Origin: SFEL01 sp963640685
GTDB lineage: Bacteria; Bacillota; Clostridia; Christensenellales; CAG-138
Assembly: GCA_963640685.1 (NCBI GenBank)
Contig: CAVIAA010000012.1
Coordinates: 1 to 51,421, forward strand
Direction: 5' to 3'
Length of the DNA stretch: 51,421 nucleotides
A program made the position numbers and the translations under genes. Shown piece after piece: positions 1-8,388 of the stretch. Position 1 is the stretch's first letter. Each line of letters begins with the position of its first letter. The notes beneath the pieces were generated by a model. It searched no databases. It had not been told where the DNA came from and was given only the letters and a program-made list of their open reading frames with translations.

Positions 1-55
1 CGATTGCCACGAGCATTGTGCCCGCAACACTACCACTGAATACCACTTCTAACAT
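1..55 (-). CDS. 5' end of a DUF1835-like protein (partial)
   Basis: Only the first 18 codons lie in the window and the gene runs off the left edge. The ATG at 55 follows an AGGAGGAAGG ribosome binding site with about 10 nt spacing. The peptide reads MLEVVFSGSVAGTMLVAI. This resembles the opening of DUF1835-family proteins, which begin MLEV.FS.S.AGS, but eighteen residues cannot prove it. The assignment is from recall of the family; the start and RBS are read directly. Confidence 0.45.
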   Translation of the reverse strand, partial: MLEVVFSGSVAGTMLVAI

Positions 56-106
56 GATATGCCTTCCTCCTGTTCTTATTTATACCATAATCTTCTAAAT
101 TCCGAT

Positions 107-292
107 TTATCCCGTATAAGCATCCTCCGCAGTGTTCTTGAAATTCTGCTTCTCAAGCCACTGCCTTTCCCCTTCACTCTCCGGGATAAGCTGAATATCA
201 TAGCCGAGAGCTTCGAGCATCTGAACGAATCCTTTATTTTCAAAGGCTTTAGACGTTCCATCGTCCTTAAAGCGGCAGGCTGCCCGTATCAC
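107..292 (-). CDS. small hypothetical ORF, possibly a gene remnant
   Basis: A 61-codon frame starting with GTG at 292, between the PT-linker lipoprotein and the DUF1835-like gene. Its best RBS (GGAG, about 298-310) fits better with an ATG at 295 in another frame, which ends after nine codons at TAA. From GTG 292 the spacing is about 12 nt. The later part of the peptide (GFVQMLEALGYDIQLI, then an acidic/basic stretch) looks protein-like, so this may be a short gene or the tail of a frameshifted one. I do not recognise it. Confidence 0.25.
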   Translation of the reverse strand: MIRAACRFKDDGTSKAFENKGFVQMLEALGYDIQLIPESEGERQWLEKQNFKNTAEDAYTG

Positions 293-324
293 TCATACAA
301 CTTTCTCCTCTGTTCACATATTCT

Positions 325-1014
325 CTATTTTGCTCCGAGGCTCTTTAGTGCCTCGTTGTGTCTCTGTTTCTCCGCCTGCAGCTCTGCATCTAACGCTGCC
401 TTTGCGTTGTTGTATTTACTCTGTGCATCCTCCAGTGCGGCTTTGTACTCTTCGTCATCTTCAGGGTCAGCCTTCAATGCATCAAGATAGCTGGTATATG
501 TTGCCATATCAGACCCATACTTTTGGTTTATTTTGAGCACATTGTCCTCATGCTGTGCGTTTTCCATTGCAACTTTTTCATCGTCATCCTTCGATCGCTG
601 ATCCGGCGCCATTGCGGCAGTCGCCTTTGGCGTAGGAACAGCCGTTGGCGCAGGCGTATGCGCCGGTGTTGGCGTCGGGTGCGGCGTCGGCACCGGTGTT
701 GGCGTTGGCGTGGGCGTTGGCGTCGGGGTAGGCGTTGGGGTCACGGTCGGCAGCGGCGCAGCCGTAGCCCTGCTTTTGCGCTCCTTTTCGCCGCCCTCGG
801 GCAGCGCGGCAGGCTCCGGCACGGCAACGGAAAGCACCTCTATCTCAGGCTCGGCAGGCAACGCCGCCGGAACCTTTACCGGCTGTTTTTCCTCCGTTAC
901 CAGCACTATCTCGACATACTTTTCATGCGACGAACAACCGGACACAATACAGATAACCGCCGTAACGGCCGACATGATTAACATAAACAGGAGAAACGAC
1001 GATGCTGATTTCAT
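325..1014 (-). CDS. lipoprotein with a Pro-Thr linker and charged helical tail
   Basis: The 229-aa product has a lipoprotein signal: a hydrophobic stretch at about residues 5-25 and VSGC with Cys27. A Pro-Val-rich segment follows, then a tract of repeated Pro-Thr at about residues 88-130 that looks like a wall-spanning linker. The C-terminal 90 residues are rich in Glu, Lys, Ala and Gln and probably form a helical or coiled-coil domain. It should sit on the outer face of the membrane with the tail held away from it. No enzymatic motif is visible. It is divergent from the recombinase at 1167. The RBS is weak, so the start is less certain than the frame. Confidence 0.75.
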   Translation of the reverse strand: MKSASSFLLFMLIMSAVTAVICIVSGCSSHEKYVEIVLVTEEKQPVKVPAALPAEPEIEVLSVAVPEPAALPEGGEKERKSRATAAPLPTVTPTPTPTPTPTPTPTPVPTPHPTPTPAHTPAPTAVPTPKATAAMAPDQRSKDDDEKVAMENAQHEDNVLKINQKYGSDMATYTSYLDALKADPEDDEEYKAALEDAQSKYNNAKAALDAELQAEKQRHNEALKSLGAK

Positions 1015-1138
1015 GTTGACTGACCATCCTCAAAAGATAATAGTGAAGATACTCTTGTGTGATATGCCTCTTTGATAATATAACATTCCTCGCTGTGTTT
1101 CAACAGGATAAGTCAAAAATGAGTAAAATTATAATAAA

Positions 1139-1165
1139 ACTCAATTAACATCAGGAGGAAGCTTT
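1139..1165 (+). promoter_or_regulatory. -10-like box and RBS of the recombinase gene
   Basis: A TATAAT hexamer lies in the AT-rich stretch just before 1140, and an AGGAGG ribosome binding site sits 8 nt before the ATG at 1167. No good -35 box is seen 16-18 nt upstream of the hexamer, so the promoter is tentative. The RBS clearly selects ATG 1167 over the TTG immediately before it. Confidence 0.4.
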
Positions 1166-1166
1166 G

Positions 1167-1811
1167 ATGAACAAGAGCACCCGCTGCACTGAACCCGTCA
1201 CCTACGGCTATGTAAGAGTATCCACCCGCGAGCAAAACGAAGAGCGGCAGCTTATCGCAATGCATGAATTCGGAGTTGAGGAAGAGTTTATCTTCGTTGA
1301 CAAGCAATCCGGCAAGGATTTCGACAGGCCTGCGTACAAAAAGATGATGCGAACCGTCTGCCCCGGCGACACAATAGTTATCAAGAGCATAGACAGGCTT
1401 GGCAGAAACTATGAGGAAATAATCGACCAATGGCGCATAATCACAAAGAAAAAGCGGGCGGCAATAGTCGTGCTGGATATGCCGCTGCTGGATACCCGCA
1501 AGAAGGACAAAAACCTTACCGGCACCTTTATAGCAGACCTCGTGTTGCAGATACTCAGCTACGTTGCACAAACGGAGAGGGAGTTCATTCGCCAACGACA
1601 GACCGAGGGCATCGCCGCCGCTAAGGCGAGAGGGGTGCGCTTTGGCCGCCCACCCATAGAGCGGCCAAAGGCATATTATATACTAAAACGCGCGTGGCTG
1701 GAGCGTGAGGTATCCTCAAGGGAGGCGGCAAAGCACCTTGGCATAAACCACAAGACCTTCATCACCTGGGTGAAGAACGACAGCGACGACAGCAGCGATA
1801 TATGCAGCTAA
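1167..1811 (+). CDS. serine recombinase of the resolvase/invertase family
   Basis: The 214-aa protein is a small serine recombinase. The N-terminal catalytic domain begins with the YVRVST motif, whose Ser19 is the expected nucleophile. It continues with KSIDRLGR, which carries the conserved arginine region, and a long E helix ending near LSYVAQTEREFIRQRQ. A C-terminal helix-turn-helix (about residues 170-205) should bind the crossover site. The length fits Tn3-type resolvases and DNA invertases, not the large integrases. No transposase, terminal repeat or invertible segment is visible nearby, so its target is unknown. It may be a remnant of a mobile element or a chromosomal inversion enzyme. 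Confidence 0.88.
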   Translation: MNKSTRCTEPVTYGYVRVSTREQNEERQLIAMHEFGVEEEFIFVDKQSGKDFDRPAYKKMMRTVCPGDTIVIKSIDRLGRNYEEIIDQWRIITKKKRAAIVVLDMPLLDTRKKDKNLTGTFIADLVLQILSYVAQTEREFIRQRQTEGIAAAKARGVRFGRPPIERPKAYYILKRAWLEREVSSREAAKHLGINHKTFITWVKNDSDDSSDICS

Positions 1812-1817
1812 AGCAAC

Positions 1818-1847
1818 GGCGTCCGCTCTGTTTTCAGAGAGGACGCC
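1818..1847. terminator. GC-rich hairpin between convergent genes
   Basis: GGCGTCC and GGACGCC arms, extended by CTCTG/CAGAG across one G-A mismatch, enclose a TTTT loop. It lies between the 3' ends of the recombinase and the U32 gene. No clear U-tract follows on either strand, so it may be a weak bidirectional terminator or simply a 3'-end structure. Confidence 0.5.
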
Positions 1848-1860
1848 TAAATTAAGCTCA

Positions 1861-3108
1861 CTATCTGTTTTCAACCAGCCTGCGGAGTATATCTCCGGGC
1901 TTTACCGGCTGCTCGCAGCCGATATACAGCCGTTCCTTTGGGTGTGGGGTATTCTGCATTGGCTCCCCGGCCTCGTTGGTTATTCCGTTCACCCAAAAAC
2001 GCCTTCCGACATCTCTCGGTGAAAGTATCGAAAGCTCCTCACCGTCCGAAAACTTATTGCGCTGAGAGACCAGCGCCGTTTTTTGCTGCGGGTCATAGGA
2101 TATCACCACCGCCGCTATGGTCCCGTCCGCAGTATAGCCGCCGCTTTTCGGCTCCTGTCCTTCCCTTCCCGGGTCGCCAAAGGCAAAGCCGGTGGTATAC
2201 GGCCTGTGCGAGGCCAACTCAAGCTCATTCATCACCTCAGAGGGCACGCTGTATCTGTGCCTCTCCTCAACGGAGCGCCGGTACTCATCCAGCGCCATCC
2301 TGTATGCGTTGACGACCGTTGCAACATAGGCGATAGACTTCATTCGCCCCTCTATCTTCAGGCTCACTATGCCCGCGTCGGTTATCTCGGGTATGTACTC
2401 GATCAGCCGCATATCCCGTGAGTTCATTATAAAGCTGCCGTGCTCATCCTGTTCTATCGTGAAATACTCACCGTTCGAGCCCCTTTCGCGCATTTCATAC
2501 TGCCAGCGGCAGGGCTGGGCGCATTCGCCCCGGTTGGAGTCTCTGCCGTTGATATAGTTGCTAAGCAGGCAGCGGCCAGAATAAGAGACGCACATCGCGC
2601 CGTGGACGAACATCTCAAGCTCGAGCCCTGCCGGCAGCCTGCGTCGCATTGCCTTTATCTGCTCTATCGAAAGCTCACGCGCCAGAATTATGCGTTTTAT
2701 CCCCTGCTCATGCCAAAACAACGCCGCATCCGAGTTGAGGGTGTTTGCCTGGGTGCTCAGGTGCAGCGGCATATCCGGCACGCAGCGTTTAGCTACCCTT
2801 ATAACGCCGGGGTCGTTCACTATGAGCGCATCCGCCCCGGCAGACTGAATCGTTCCCAGCAGCTCATCGAGCCCATTCAGGTCATCGTCCCTTGCAAAGG
2901 CATTGCAGGCAACGTACACCCGTGCATTTCGCCCGTGTGCGTAGGCACAGCCCTCTTTCAGCTGCTCCGGCGTAAAGTTGTCCGCGTAGTTTCTAAGGCT
3001 CATGCTCTGCGCCCCGAGGTACACCGCGTCCGCACCGTAATCTATCGCCGTCACAAGCCTTTCCATGTTTCCGGCAGGAGCCAAAAGCTCCGGCAATTTA
3101 ACGCTCAT
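1861..3108 (-). CDS. U32 family peptidase-like protein, TrhP type
   Basis: The 415-aa protein begins LPELLAPAGNMERLVTAI, typical of the U32 family. It carries the U32 signature at about residues 165-183 (EMFVHGAMCVSYSGRC...). Cys173, Cys180, Cys196 and Cys200 match the cysteine set thought to bind an Fe-S cluster. In B. subtilis and E. coli, proteins of this type (TrhP) are needed for prephenate-dependent 5-hydroxyuridine formation at tRNA position 34. The older collagenase label is less likely for this subtype. It is the last gene of the rnj operon: its ATG overlaps the TGA of mltG by one base (TGATG). The choice between TrhP1 and TrhP2 cannot be made here. Confidence 0.88.
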   Translation of the reverse strand: MSVKLPELLAPAGNMERLVTAIDYGADAVYLGAQSMSLRNYADNFTPEQLKEGCAYAHGRNARVYVACNAFARDDDLNGLDELLGTIQSAGADALIVNDPGVIRVAKRCVPDMPLHLSTQANTLNSDAALFWHEQGIKRIILARELSIEQIKAMRRRLPAGLELEMFVHGAMCVSYSGRCLLSNYINGRDSNRGECAQPCRWQYEMRERGSNGEYFTIEQDEHGSFIMNSRDMRLIEYIPEITDAGIVSLKIEGRMKSIAYVATVVNAYRMALDEYRRSVEERHRYSVPSEVMNELELASHRPYTTGFAFGDPGREGQEPKSGGYTADGTIAAVVISYDPQQKTALVSQRNKFSDGEELSILSPRDVGRRFWVNGITNEAGEPMQNTPHPKERLYIGCEQPVKPGDILRRLVENR

Positions 3109-4301
3109 CAGCTGTTCTTATAAGCCTCCTTGTTCTTAAGGAAGTCCTCGTAGCTCTTGGAGAACACGAGCTTGCCGTAATCGGGATCCTCGGTGTCCTG
3201 CGTCCTTGATTTGAGCACGAAATAGAGATACCCTTCGCCGACATAGTCGCCATCCGGGTACAACGCCGCCTTTATCGCAGCGCCGCTCGGGTTGCATATC
3301 GGGCCTATCGGCAGGCCGTCCACGTTATAGGTGTTGTACGGCGAATCCACGGCCATCTGCTCCGCGGTATAGTCCAGCGTGCTGCCGGCGTTGAGTATAT
3401 ACTTAAGCGGTGCGTCGCTCTGCAGCTTCATGCCGGTATTCAGTCTGTTGTGGAACACGGCGGATACTTTTGCGAAATCCGCAGACTTTGCCTCGCGCTC
3501 GATGAGCGACGCAAGCGTCACGATCTGATCCACCGTCATGTTAAGCTCCTGCGCCCTGTCAACGTACTCGTCGCTGAATATCTCGTTGAAGCGTATCAGC
3601 ATTTTTGTAATTATACTCTTAGCCGAAGCATCTGCGTATACCTCATAGGTATCCGGAAACAGGTATCCCTCGAGGGCATACTTGCGCTCGCTCGCGTTGC
3701 TGCTTTGCAGTATGCTGTTTACAAAGCTGTATTCCGAAAATGCCTCGCCGGTTTTGCACAGGCTCAAAAACTCGTCCGTCGAATCCAGTATGCCGTTTTC
3801 CACGAGCAGCTTTGCGATATCCTCTATCTCCATGCCCTCGCGTATCTTTATGTTAACGGTCTTTCTCGCGGGGTTTCCGGTACAGATTATATCCACCATC
3901 TGGGCTATATCCATATTGCGGCTCAAAACATAAGTGCCCGCCTTGAGGGTGCTGGATTTGCCGGTAAAGTCGACATATATTTTGAACGCGGCCTTGTTGT
4001 TTATAAGCCCCTTGTTCCCCTCGCCTCCGGCTTCATACAGCAGCTTTGCTATGGTCGATGCACCGCTGCCCTTTTCGATGGTCACGGTTATCGGCTCCGC
4101 GTCGTTTTCATCCACAGGGCGAACAAATTCATCCAGAGCATAGTTCACGCCGACTACGAGCATCGCCACGCATATGGCTATGCTTATGACGTATATCATC
4201 ACCGGCCTGAGCGTTTTTGCTGCCTTGCGCCGCCGCTGCCTTCTTCTGCGGGCCGCCTCGCGGCTCCCGCCGCGCTCCTCTCTGGCTTCTCTTTCTTCCA
4301 T
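3108..4301 (-). CDS. mltG: endolytic murein transglycosylase MltG
   Basis: The 397-aa protein belongs to the YceG/MltG family, which cuts nascent glycan strands inside the chain and so sets strand length next to the synthases. A very basic cytoplasmic N-terminus (Arg/Lys/Glu-rich, residues 1-32) precedes one membrane helix at about 33-53. A LysM-like subdomain follows. The catalytic motif LASLIEREA places the expected general-acid Glu at 268, and NTYNVDGLPIGPICNPS marks the family's conserved C-terminal region. It lies 9 nt after the ylbF-like gene and overlaps the U32 gene by one base. A class A PBP that could act with it is encoded at 45200. Confidence 0.93.
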   Translation of the reverse strand: MEEREAREERGGSREAARRRRQRRRKAAKTLRPVMIYVISIAICVAMLVVGVNYALDEFVRPVDENDAEPITVTIEKGSGASTIAKLLYEAGGEGNKGLINNKAAFKIYVDFTGKSSTLKAGTYVLSRNMDIAQMVDIICTGNPARKTVNIKIREGMEIEDIAKLLVENGILDSTDEFLSLCKTGEAFSEYSFVNSILQSSNASERKYALEGYLFPDTYEVYADASAKSIITKMLIRFNEIFSDEYVDRAQELNMTVDQIVTLASLIEREAKSADFAKVSAVFHNRLNTGMKLQSDAPLKYILNAGSTLDYTAEQMAVDSPYNTYNVDGLPIGPICNPSGAAIKAALYPDGDYVGEGYLYFVLKSRTQDTEDPDYGKLVFSKSYEDFLKNKEAYKNS

Positions 4302-4310
4302 TTGCCGAGC

Positions 4311-4652
4311 TTACTCCTCCAGCACGCCGAGATCCACGTCTATCGCCTCGGCGATTATTTTATACACATCGCTCACTGTCCTGTTCAGCCTGTACTCCGC
4401 AATCAGATACACGGAGGCATCCTTATCGAGCTGCAGCAGCTCGCCTATCTTCTGCAGCCGCTGCATCGTATCCTCGTCCTTTTTGCCGGAAACCATCGCC
4501 GCCTGCGCCGCAAGCTGCAGCTTGTGGTATTCCTTTACGAGCGATGCGGTGGTCTCGTTTGCAAAGGCCTTTTCCTTTGCGGCCTTGTATTCCTTAAATT
4601 CGTCGCTTTCCTTGAGCAGCCTTGCAAGCTCATTTGCCTTGTCGTATACCAT
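4311..4652 (-). CDS. YlbF/YmcA family protein
   Basis: The 113-aa, almost entirely helical protein starts MVYDKANELARLLKESDEF and has the YlbF/YmcA (Com_YlbF) layout. In B. subtilis, YlbF and YmcA act with YaaT in the Ric complex, which tunes RNase Y-dependent mRNA maturation and also affects competence, biofilm and sporulation. Here it follows an RNase J gene directly, which supports a role linked to RNA turnover (inference). The start at 4652 is set by GGAGG seven nt upstream. A longer frame to 4688 lacks an RBS and would overlap the end of rnj. Confidence 0.85.
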   Translation of the reverse strand: MVYDKANELARLLKESDEFKEYKAAKEKAFANETTASLVKEYHKLQLAAQAAMVSGKKDEDTMQRLQKIGELLQLDKDASVYLIAEYRLNRTVSDVYKIIAEAIDVDLGVLEE

Positions 4653-4677
4653 ATAGATACCTCCGTTAAGTCTTGGG

Positions 4678-6339
4678 CTATATCTCAATTATTATGGGCA
4701 TCACCATGGGTCTTCTCTTGGTGCACTCATAAAGGTAGTTCTTTATGGAGCTCCTTATATCGTTCTTTATGGAGGACCAGTTGCTGCGGTGGTTCTTTTC
4801 AAACTGCGCCGCCTTGGTCTTTACCAGTTCTCGGGTCTCCTTTAGCAGCTCCTCAGAGCTTCTTTCGTATACAAAGCCCCTTGAAAGTATTTCGGGCTGC
4901 GCCAGCAGTGCGCCTGTCTGCTTGTTCAGCGTTATCACTACGGTGAATATGCCGTCCTCCGAAAGCAACCTCCTGTCCCTCAAAACGACATTGCCTATGT
5001 CGCCGACTCCGCTGCCGTCGACCATCACGCTGCCCGCCGTTACGCTGCCCGCTATGCGACCCTTGTTACGCGTCAGCTCGACAATGTCGCCTATCTCGGT
5101 CACGAATATGTTCTCCTCTGGTATACCAAGCTCCTCCGCAAGCTCCTTGTGCTGATAAAGATGCCTTGCCTCTCCGTGCACCGGTATGAAAAATTTGGGC
5201 TTGGTAAGGGTCAACATGAGCTTCAGCTCCTCCTTGCAGGCGTGCCCGGAAACGTGAACGTCCGCCATGCGCTCGTATATTACCTTTGCGCCGTGCTGAT
5301 ACAGCTGGTTTATAACCCTTGCAACGCTCTTTTCGTTCCCAGGAATCGAGGATGCAGATATTATTACCATATCCCCCTTTCCAACGTTTACCTTGTGCGA
5401 GGAATTTGCCATCCTGAACAGGCCGCTCATGGGCTCTCCCTGCGAGCCCGTAGTTATCACGCATATCTGGTCATCCCGGTATTTCTTGAGCTGACCAACC
5501 TCAACTATGCTCTCGTCCGGAAGCTGCAGGTAGCCGAGCTCGTTTGCTATTTCGGCTATCTTGACCATGCTGCGCCCCTGGAAGCAGACCACCCGCCCAA
5601 AGGATATCGCAACGTCCGCTATCTGCTGTATTCTGTATATATTGGAGGCAAAGGTAGCAACTATCACCCTGCCCTTCGCCTTGTCAAAGCAGTGTTCAAA
5701 GGTCTTGCCTATGCCCCGCTCCGAAGGAGTATGCCCCTCGTTTTCAACGTTTGTGCTGTCACTCATGAGGGCAAGCACTCCCCTTGAGCCGTAGTAGGCC
5801 AGCCTTGCTATATCTATCGGCTCGCCGTCTATCGGTGTGTAGTCCACCTTAAAGTCGCCGGTGTGTATCAGCGTGCCTATCGGGGTGTTTATCGCCAAGG
5901 CACAGGCTCCCGCTATGGAGTGGCTGGTCTTTATAAACTCAACGTTGAAGCAGCCGAGGCGTATGGTATCCCCCGGGCTCACGCAGTTGAGGTCGGCGTG
6001 GTCGACCTTTATCTCGGTCAGCTTCTGCTCGATGAGCGCTATTGTGAGCTTAGTCGCATATACGGGCACATTCAGCTTTTGCAGTGCATACGGCACCGCG
6101 CCTATGTGATCCTCGTGTCCGTGGGTAATGAGTATTCCACGCACGTTTGCGGCGTTTTTTTCAAGGTAAGTCATATCGGGTATTACTACGTCTATGCCGG
6201 GCATTTCCTCATCCGGGAAGGACATTCCGCAGTCCACCACGATTATATCGCCGCCGTACTCTATTACGGTCATGTTCTTGCCTATCTCCCCTACTCCTCC
6301 GAGTGGGATTATCTTGAGTTTCTTTGCTGATTTTGCCAA
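4678..6339 (-). CDS. rnj: ribonuclease J
   Basis: The 553-aa protein is a metallo-beta-lactamase/beta-CASP RNase J, an enzyme with 5' exonuclease and endonuclease activity in mRNA decay and rRNA maturation. The zinc site HGHEDH is at residues 73-78, followed by HTGDFKVD, SDSTN (beta-CASP) and a GHACKEELKLML region. The C-terminal domain is complete. I place the start at a TTG (6339) because AAAGGAAG lies 7 nt upstream and LAKSAKKLKIIPLGGVGEIG then opens like RNase J homologues. A longer frame to ATG 6417 adds 26 atypical residues without an RBS. It heads an operon with ylbF-like, mltG and U32. Whether it is J1 or J2 cannot be decided. Confidence 0.95.
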   Translation of the reverse strand: MAKSAKKLKIIPLGGVGEIGKNMTVIEYGGDIIVVDCGMSFPDEEMPGIDVVIPDMTYLEKNAANVRGILITHGHEDHIGAVPYALQKLNVPVYATKLTIALIEQKLTEIKVDHADLNCVSPGDTIRLGCFNVEFIKTSHSIAGACALAINTPIGTLIHTGDFKVDYTPIDGEPIDIARLAYYGSRGVLALMSDSTNVENEGHTPSERGIGKTFEHCFDKAKGRVIVATFASNIYRIQQIADVAISFGRVVCFQGRSMVKIAEIANELGYLQLPDESIVEVGQLKKYRDDQICVITTGSQGEPMSGLFRMANSSHKVNVGKGDMVIISASSIPGNEKSVARVINQLYQHGAKVIYERMADVHVSGHACKEELKLMLTLTKPKFFIPVHGEARHLYQHKELAEELGIPEENIFVTEIGDIVELTRNKGRIAGSVTAGSVMVDGSGVGDIGNVVLRDRRLLSEDGIFTVVITLNKQTGALLAQPEILSRGFVYERSSEELLKETRELVKTKAAQFEKNHRSNWSSIKNDIRSSIKNYLYECTKRRPMVMPIIIEI

Positions 6340-6437
6340 ATCATATCTTCCTTTCGTCTTGTTTCTATTTTCGGTCTTTCTGTAATCATATCCATATATT
6401 GCCATATGCATACGCATACTTAAACCAATTTTACTTT

Positions 6438-6466
6438 ATTATACTATCCTTGTATTTTTACCACAA
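6438..6466 (-). promoter_or_regulatory. sigma-A promoter of the rnj operon
   Basis: On the minus strand, TTGTGG (6461-6466) is followed by a 17-nt spacer and a perfect TATAAT (6438-6443). This gives a leader of about 90 nt before the TTG start of rnj. It is one half of a divergent promoter pair with the VanW promoter at 6533. Confidence 0.75.
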
Positions 6467-6532
6467 GCGGTCTATTTTGTAAACAATACGGTAACTCTGC
6501 CAAATATACCGTCCCTCGGTATGTATACCACG

Positions 6533-6561
6533 CTTGTCAAAGCCGGAACGTTTCGCTATAA
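6533..6561 (+). promoter_or_regulatory. sigma-A promoter of VanW gene 1
   Basis: TTGTCA (6533-6538), a 17-nt spacer and TATAAT (6556-6561) form a near-consensus promoter. The start codon is at 6608, giving a leader of about 40 nt that contains GGAG seven nt before the ATG. Confidence 0.82.
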
Positions 6562-6607
6562 TGTATTAGTTGAGAATGTCATTGAGTGATTTTTGCGGAG
6601 ATGAGCA

Positions 6608-8146
6608 ATGGAAATAACTAACCGTAAGCCGTCGCGCCGCGCTCCTGTCAGGCCTGCAGCCGCGCCGCGAAAGAAAAAGAAAAATTCATACCGCACCGCG
6701 AGCAGGAAGCTCCTGGTGCTGGTCTGCATATGCGTTGTCGGCCTTTTGGCCGTGCTGCTGCTCAGGCTGTACCACACCTCTCTTCCCGGTGAAAATAAGC
6801 TGCGCAAGTACCTGAGCGAGGGCGCCTACCTGAGCGGCATTGTCATAGACGGCAAGAACGTTTCCGGCATGACGCTGGACGAGGCGCGCAACGAGATCAA
6901 CCCGATAATTGCCGAAACCGCGAGCAGCATAAGCATTGGCGTATCCCACGGCACCGAGCTTTGGCTCTTTACCGCTGCGGATATGAAGATATCGACCGAC
7001 CTTGAATACCAGCTTGCAGAGGCGATGCTTTATGGCCGCGGCAGCACCGGCGCGGCAAACAGGGAGGCAAAAGAGAGCCTTAAGGAAAACGGCAAGGAAT
7101 ACAGTGTGACCCTTTCCGCCGATATGGACGTTCTGCGCGCCCGGGTCGCAGAAATTGCCGCAGCAGTGGATACACCCGCTACCGAGCCCTCCGCCGAGGC
7201 AAACGAATGGGCAACTTCCCCCAGCTTCAACTACCACGAGGGGGTCAGCGGCCACGTTCTGGATCAGGAGGCTCTCGTGCAGGCGATAGCGGATGCCGTA
7301 GCGAACGGAGACTATCAGGCGGTGCTCAAGCCGGAGCTCGTTACGCAGGAGCCTCAGCATTCCATGGACTGGCTCAAGGAGAACACGCAGCTCATCGCAA
7401 GCTGGCAGACCAGCTTTGGCGGCAGCCGCAGCGCCAGAAATGCCGGCCGTGTCGGCAACATACAAAAGGCCTGCACGCTGCTCAACGGCCACAAGGTCGA
7501 CGTTGGCGAAGAGTTTAACTTCAACGCATTCATAGGCCCGCGCACCGAGTCCGGCGGCTGGCCTCTCGCCCCCGGTATAGTCAACGGCGACAGCTACGAG
7601 CTGCAGCCCGGCGGCGGCATATGTCAGGTGACTACTACGCTTTACAACGCGCTGCTCTGCTGCGGGCCGGACAAGGTCAAGATAACCGAGCGCTACCACC
7701 ACTCCTGGCCCTCCAGCTACGCCGATATCGGGCTCGACTCCACCGTTACCGGCACTGCCGAAAGCGGCAAGAGCCTGAACTTTATAAACACCTCCGGTGC
7801 GCCGATGTACATGTTCGTATACTGCGACCAGTCGGCATACACGGTAACCGCCTACTTATACGGCGAGCCGCTGCCCGAGGGCGTTACCTACAAGACCCGC
7901 GGCAACGTCATAGAGACGACCGAGCCAGAGGAGACGGTCACCGTTGAAAACCCGAACTGGCCTATGGGCTACAAGGAGACGACTACCACCGCACGCAAGG
8001 GCTATAAGTCCGAGGCGTATCTCGATAAGTATGTAAACGGCACGCTGGAGGAATCCACACTGTTATATACCGACACCTACCGCCCCGTTCAGGGCAAGAT
8101 TACCGTTGGCACAGGCGACCCGAGCCTGCCCAAACCCTCCAGCTGA
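6608..8146 (+). CDS. membrane-anchored VanW family protein (paralogue 1)
   Basis: The 512-aa protein has a basic N-terminus, one membrane helix at about residues 35-53 and a large extracellular part. The region near DGKNVSGMTLDEAR (81-94) matches the YoaR-like putative peptidoglycan-binding domain that precedes VanW domains. The VanW domain spans about 262-410, with PGGGICQVTTTLYNA (334-348) and HHSWPSSYADIGLD (364-377). A G5-like tail follows. VanW proteins occur in some vancomycin-resistance clusters, but their biochemical role is not established, and nothing here suggests resistance. It is a single-gene unit between a strong promoter and a strong terminator, and has two paralogues at 11705 and 20719. 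Confidence 0.9.
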   Translation: MEITNRKPSRRAPVRPAAAPRKKKKNSYRTASRKLLVLVCICVVGLLAVLLLRLYHTSLPGENKLRKYLSEGAYLSGIVIDGKNVSGMTLDEARNEINPIIAETASSISIGVSHGTELWLFTAADMKISTDLEYQLAEAMLYGRGSTGAANREAKESLKENGKEYSVTLSADMDVLRARVAEIAAAVDTPATEPSAEANEWATSPSFNYHEGVSGHVLDQEALVQAIADAVANGDYQAVLKPELVTQEPQHSMDWLKENTQLIASWQTSFGGSRSARNAGRVGNIQKACTLLNGHKVDVGEEFNFNAFIGPRTESGGWPLAPGIVNGDSYELQPGGGICQVTTTLYNALLCCGPDKVKITERYHHSWPSSYADIGLDSTVTGTAESGKSLNFINTSGAPMYMFVYCDQSAYTVTAYLYGEPLPEGVTYKTRGNVIETTEPEETVTVENPNWPMGYKETTTTARKGYKSEAYLDKYVNGTLEESTLLYTDTYRPVQGKITVGTGDPSLPKPSS

Positions 8147-8174
8147 TGATGCAAGAGTTGCATTGCAGCCCTTC

Positions 8175-8204
8175 AAAAACGCCGGCATTCGACCGGCGTT
8201 TTTC
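8175..8204 (+). terminator. intrinsic terminator of VanW gene 1
   Basis: AAAAACGCCGG and CCGGCGTTTTT arms enclose a 7-nt loop, and the T-run is part of the right arm. It is a strong Rho-independent terminator 28 nt after the stop codon. Confidence 0.9.
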
Positions 8205-8296
8205 GCGCCGTCTAGTGTTACATTTTTCACAAATGTTTGTCAGGCTAATTTTATAATTTCTTCTGCATACCACTTTATTTCGGATGAAAACAGTGC

Positions 8297-8302
8297 TATA
8301 AT
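8297..8302 (+). promoter_or_regulatory. -10 box upstream of the aminotransferase gene
   Basis: A perfect TATAAT lies 86 nt before the start codon. No convincing -35 box is found at 16-18 nt. The leader contains a run of seven G (about 8312-8318) and an AGGAGG RBS shortly before the ATG at 8389. Confidence 0.4.
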
Positions 8303-8388
8303 GGCAGTGGTACGGGGGGGTTTCTCGTATCCAAGCTAAATATTATACGCAACACTTCCAATAATATCTTTCAGGAGGAACCACTTAA

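Noticed and set aside
640..745. Tandem GGCGTTGGCGT-like repeats resembling a CRISPR or minisatellite
   Set aside because: They encode the Pro-Thr linker of the lipoprotein; there are no spacers.
3450..4946. 498-codon open frame on the plus strand
   Set aside because: It lies opposite mltG, the ylbF-like gene and rnj, whose families are clear; no RBS or motif supports it.
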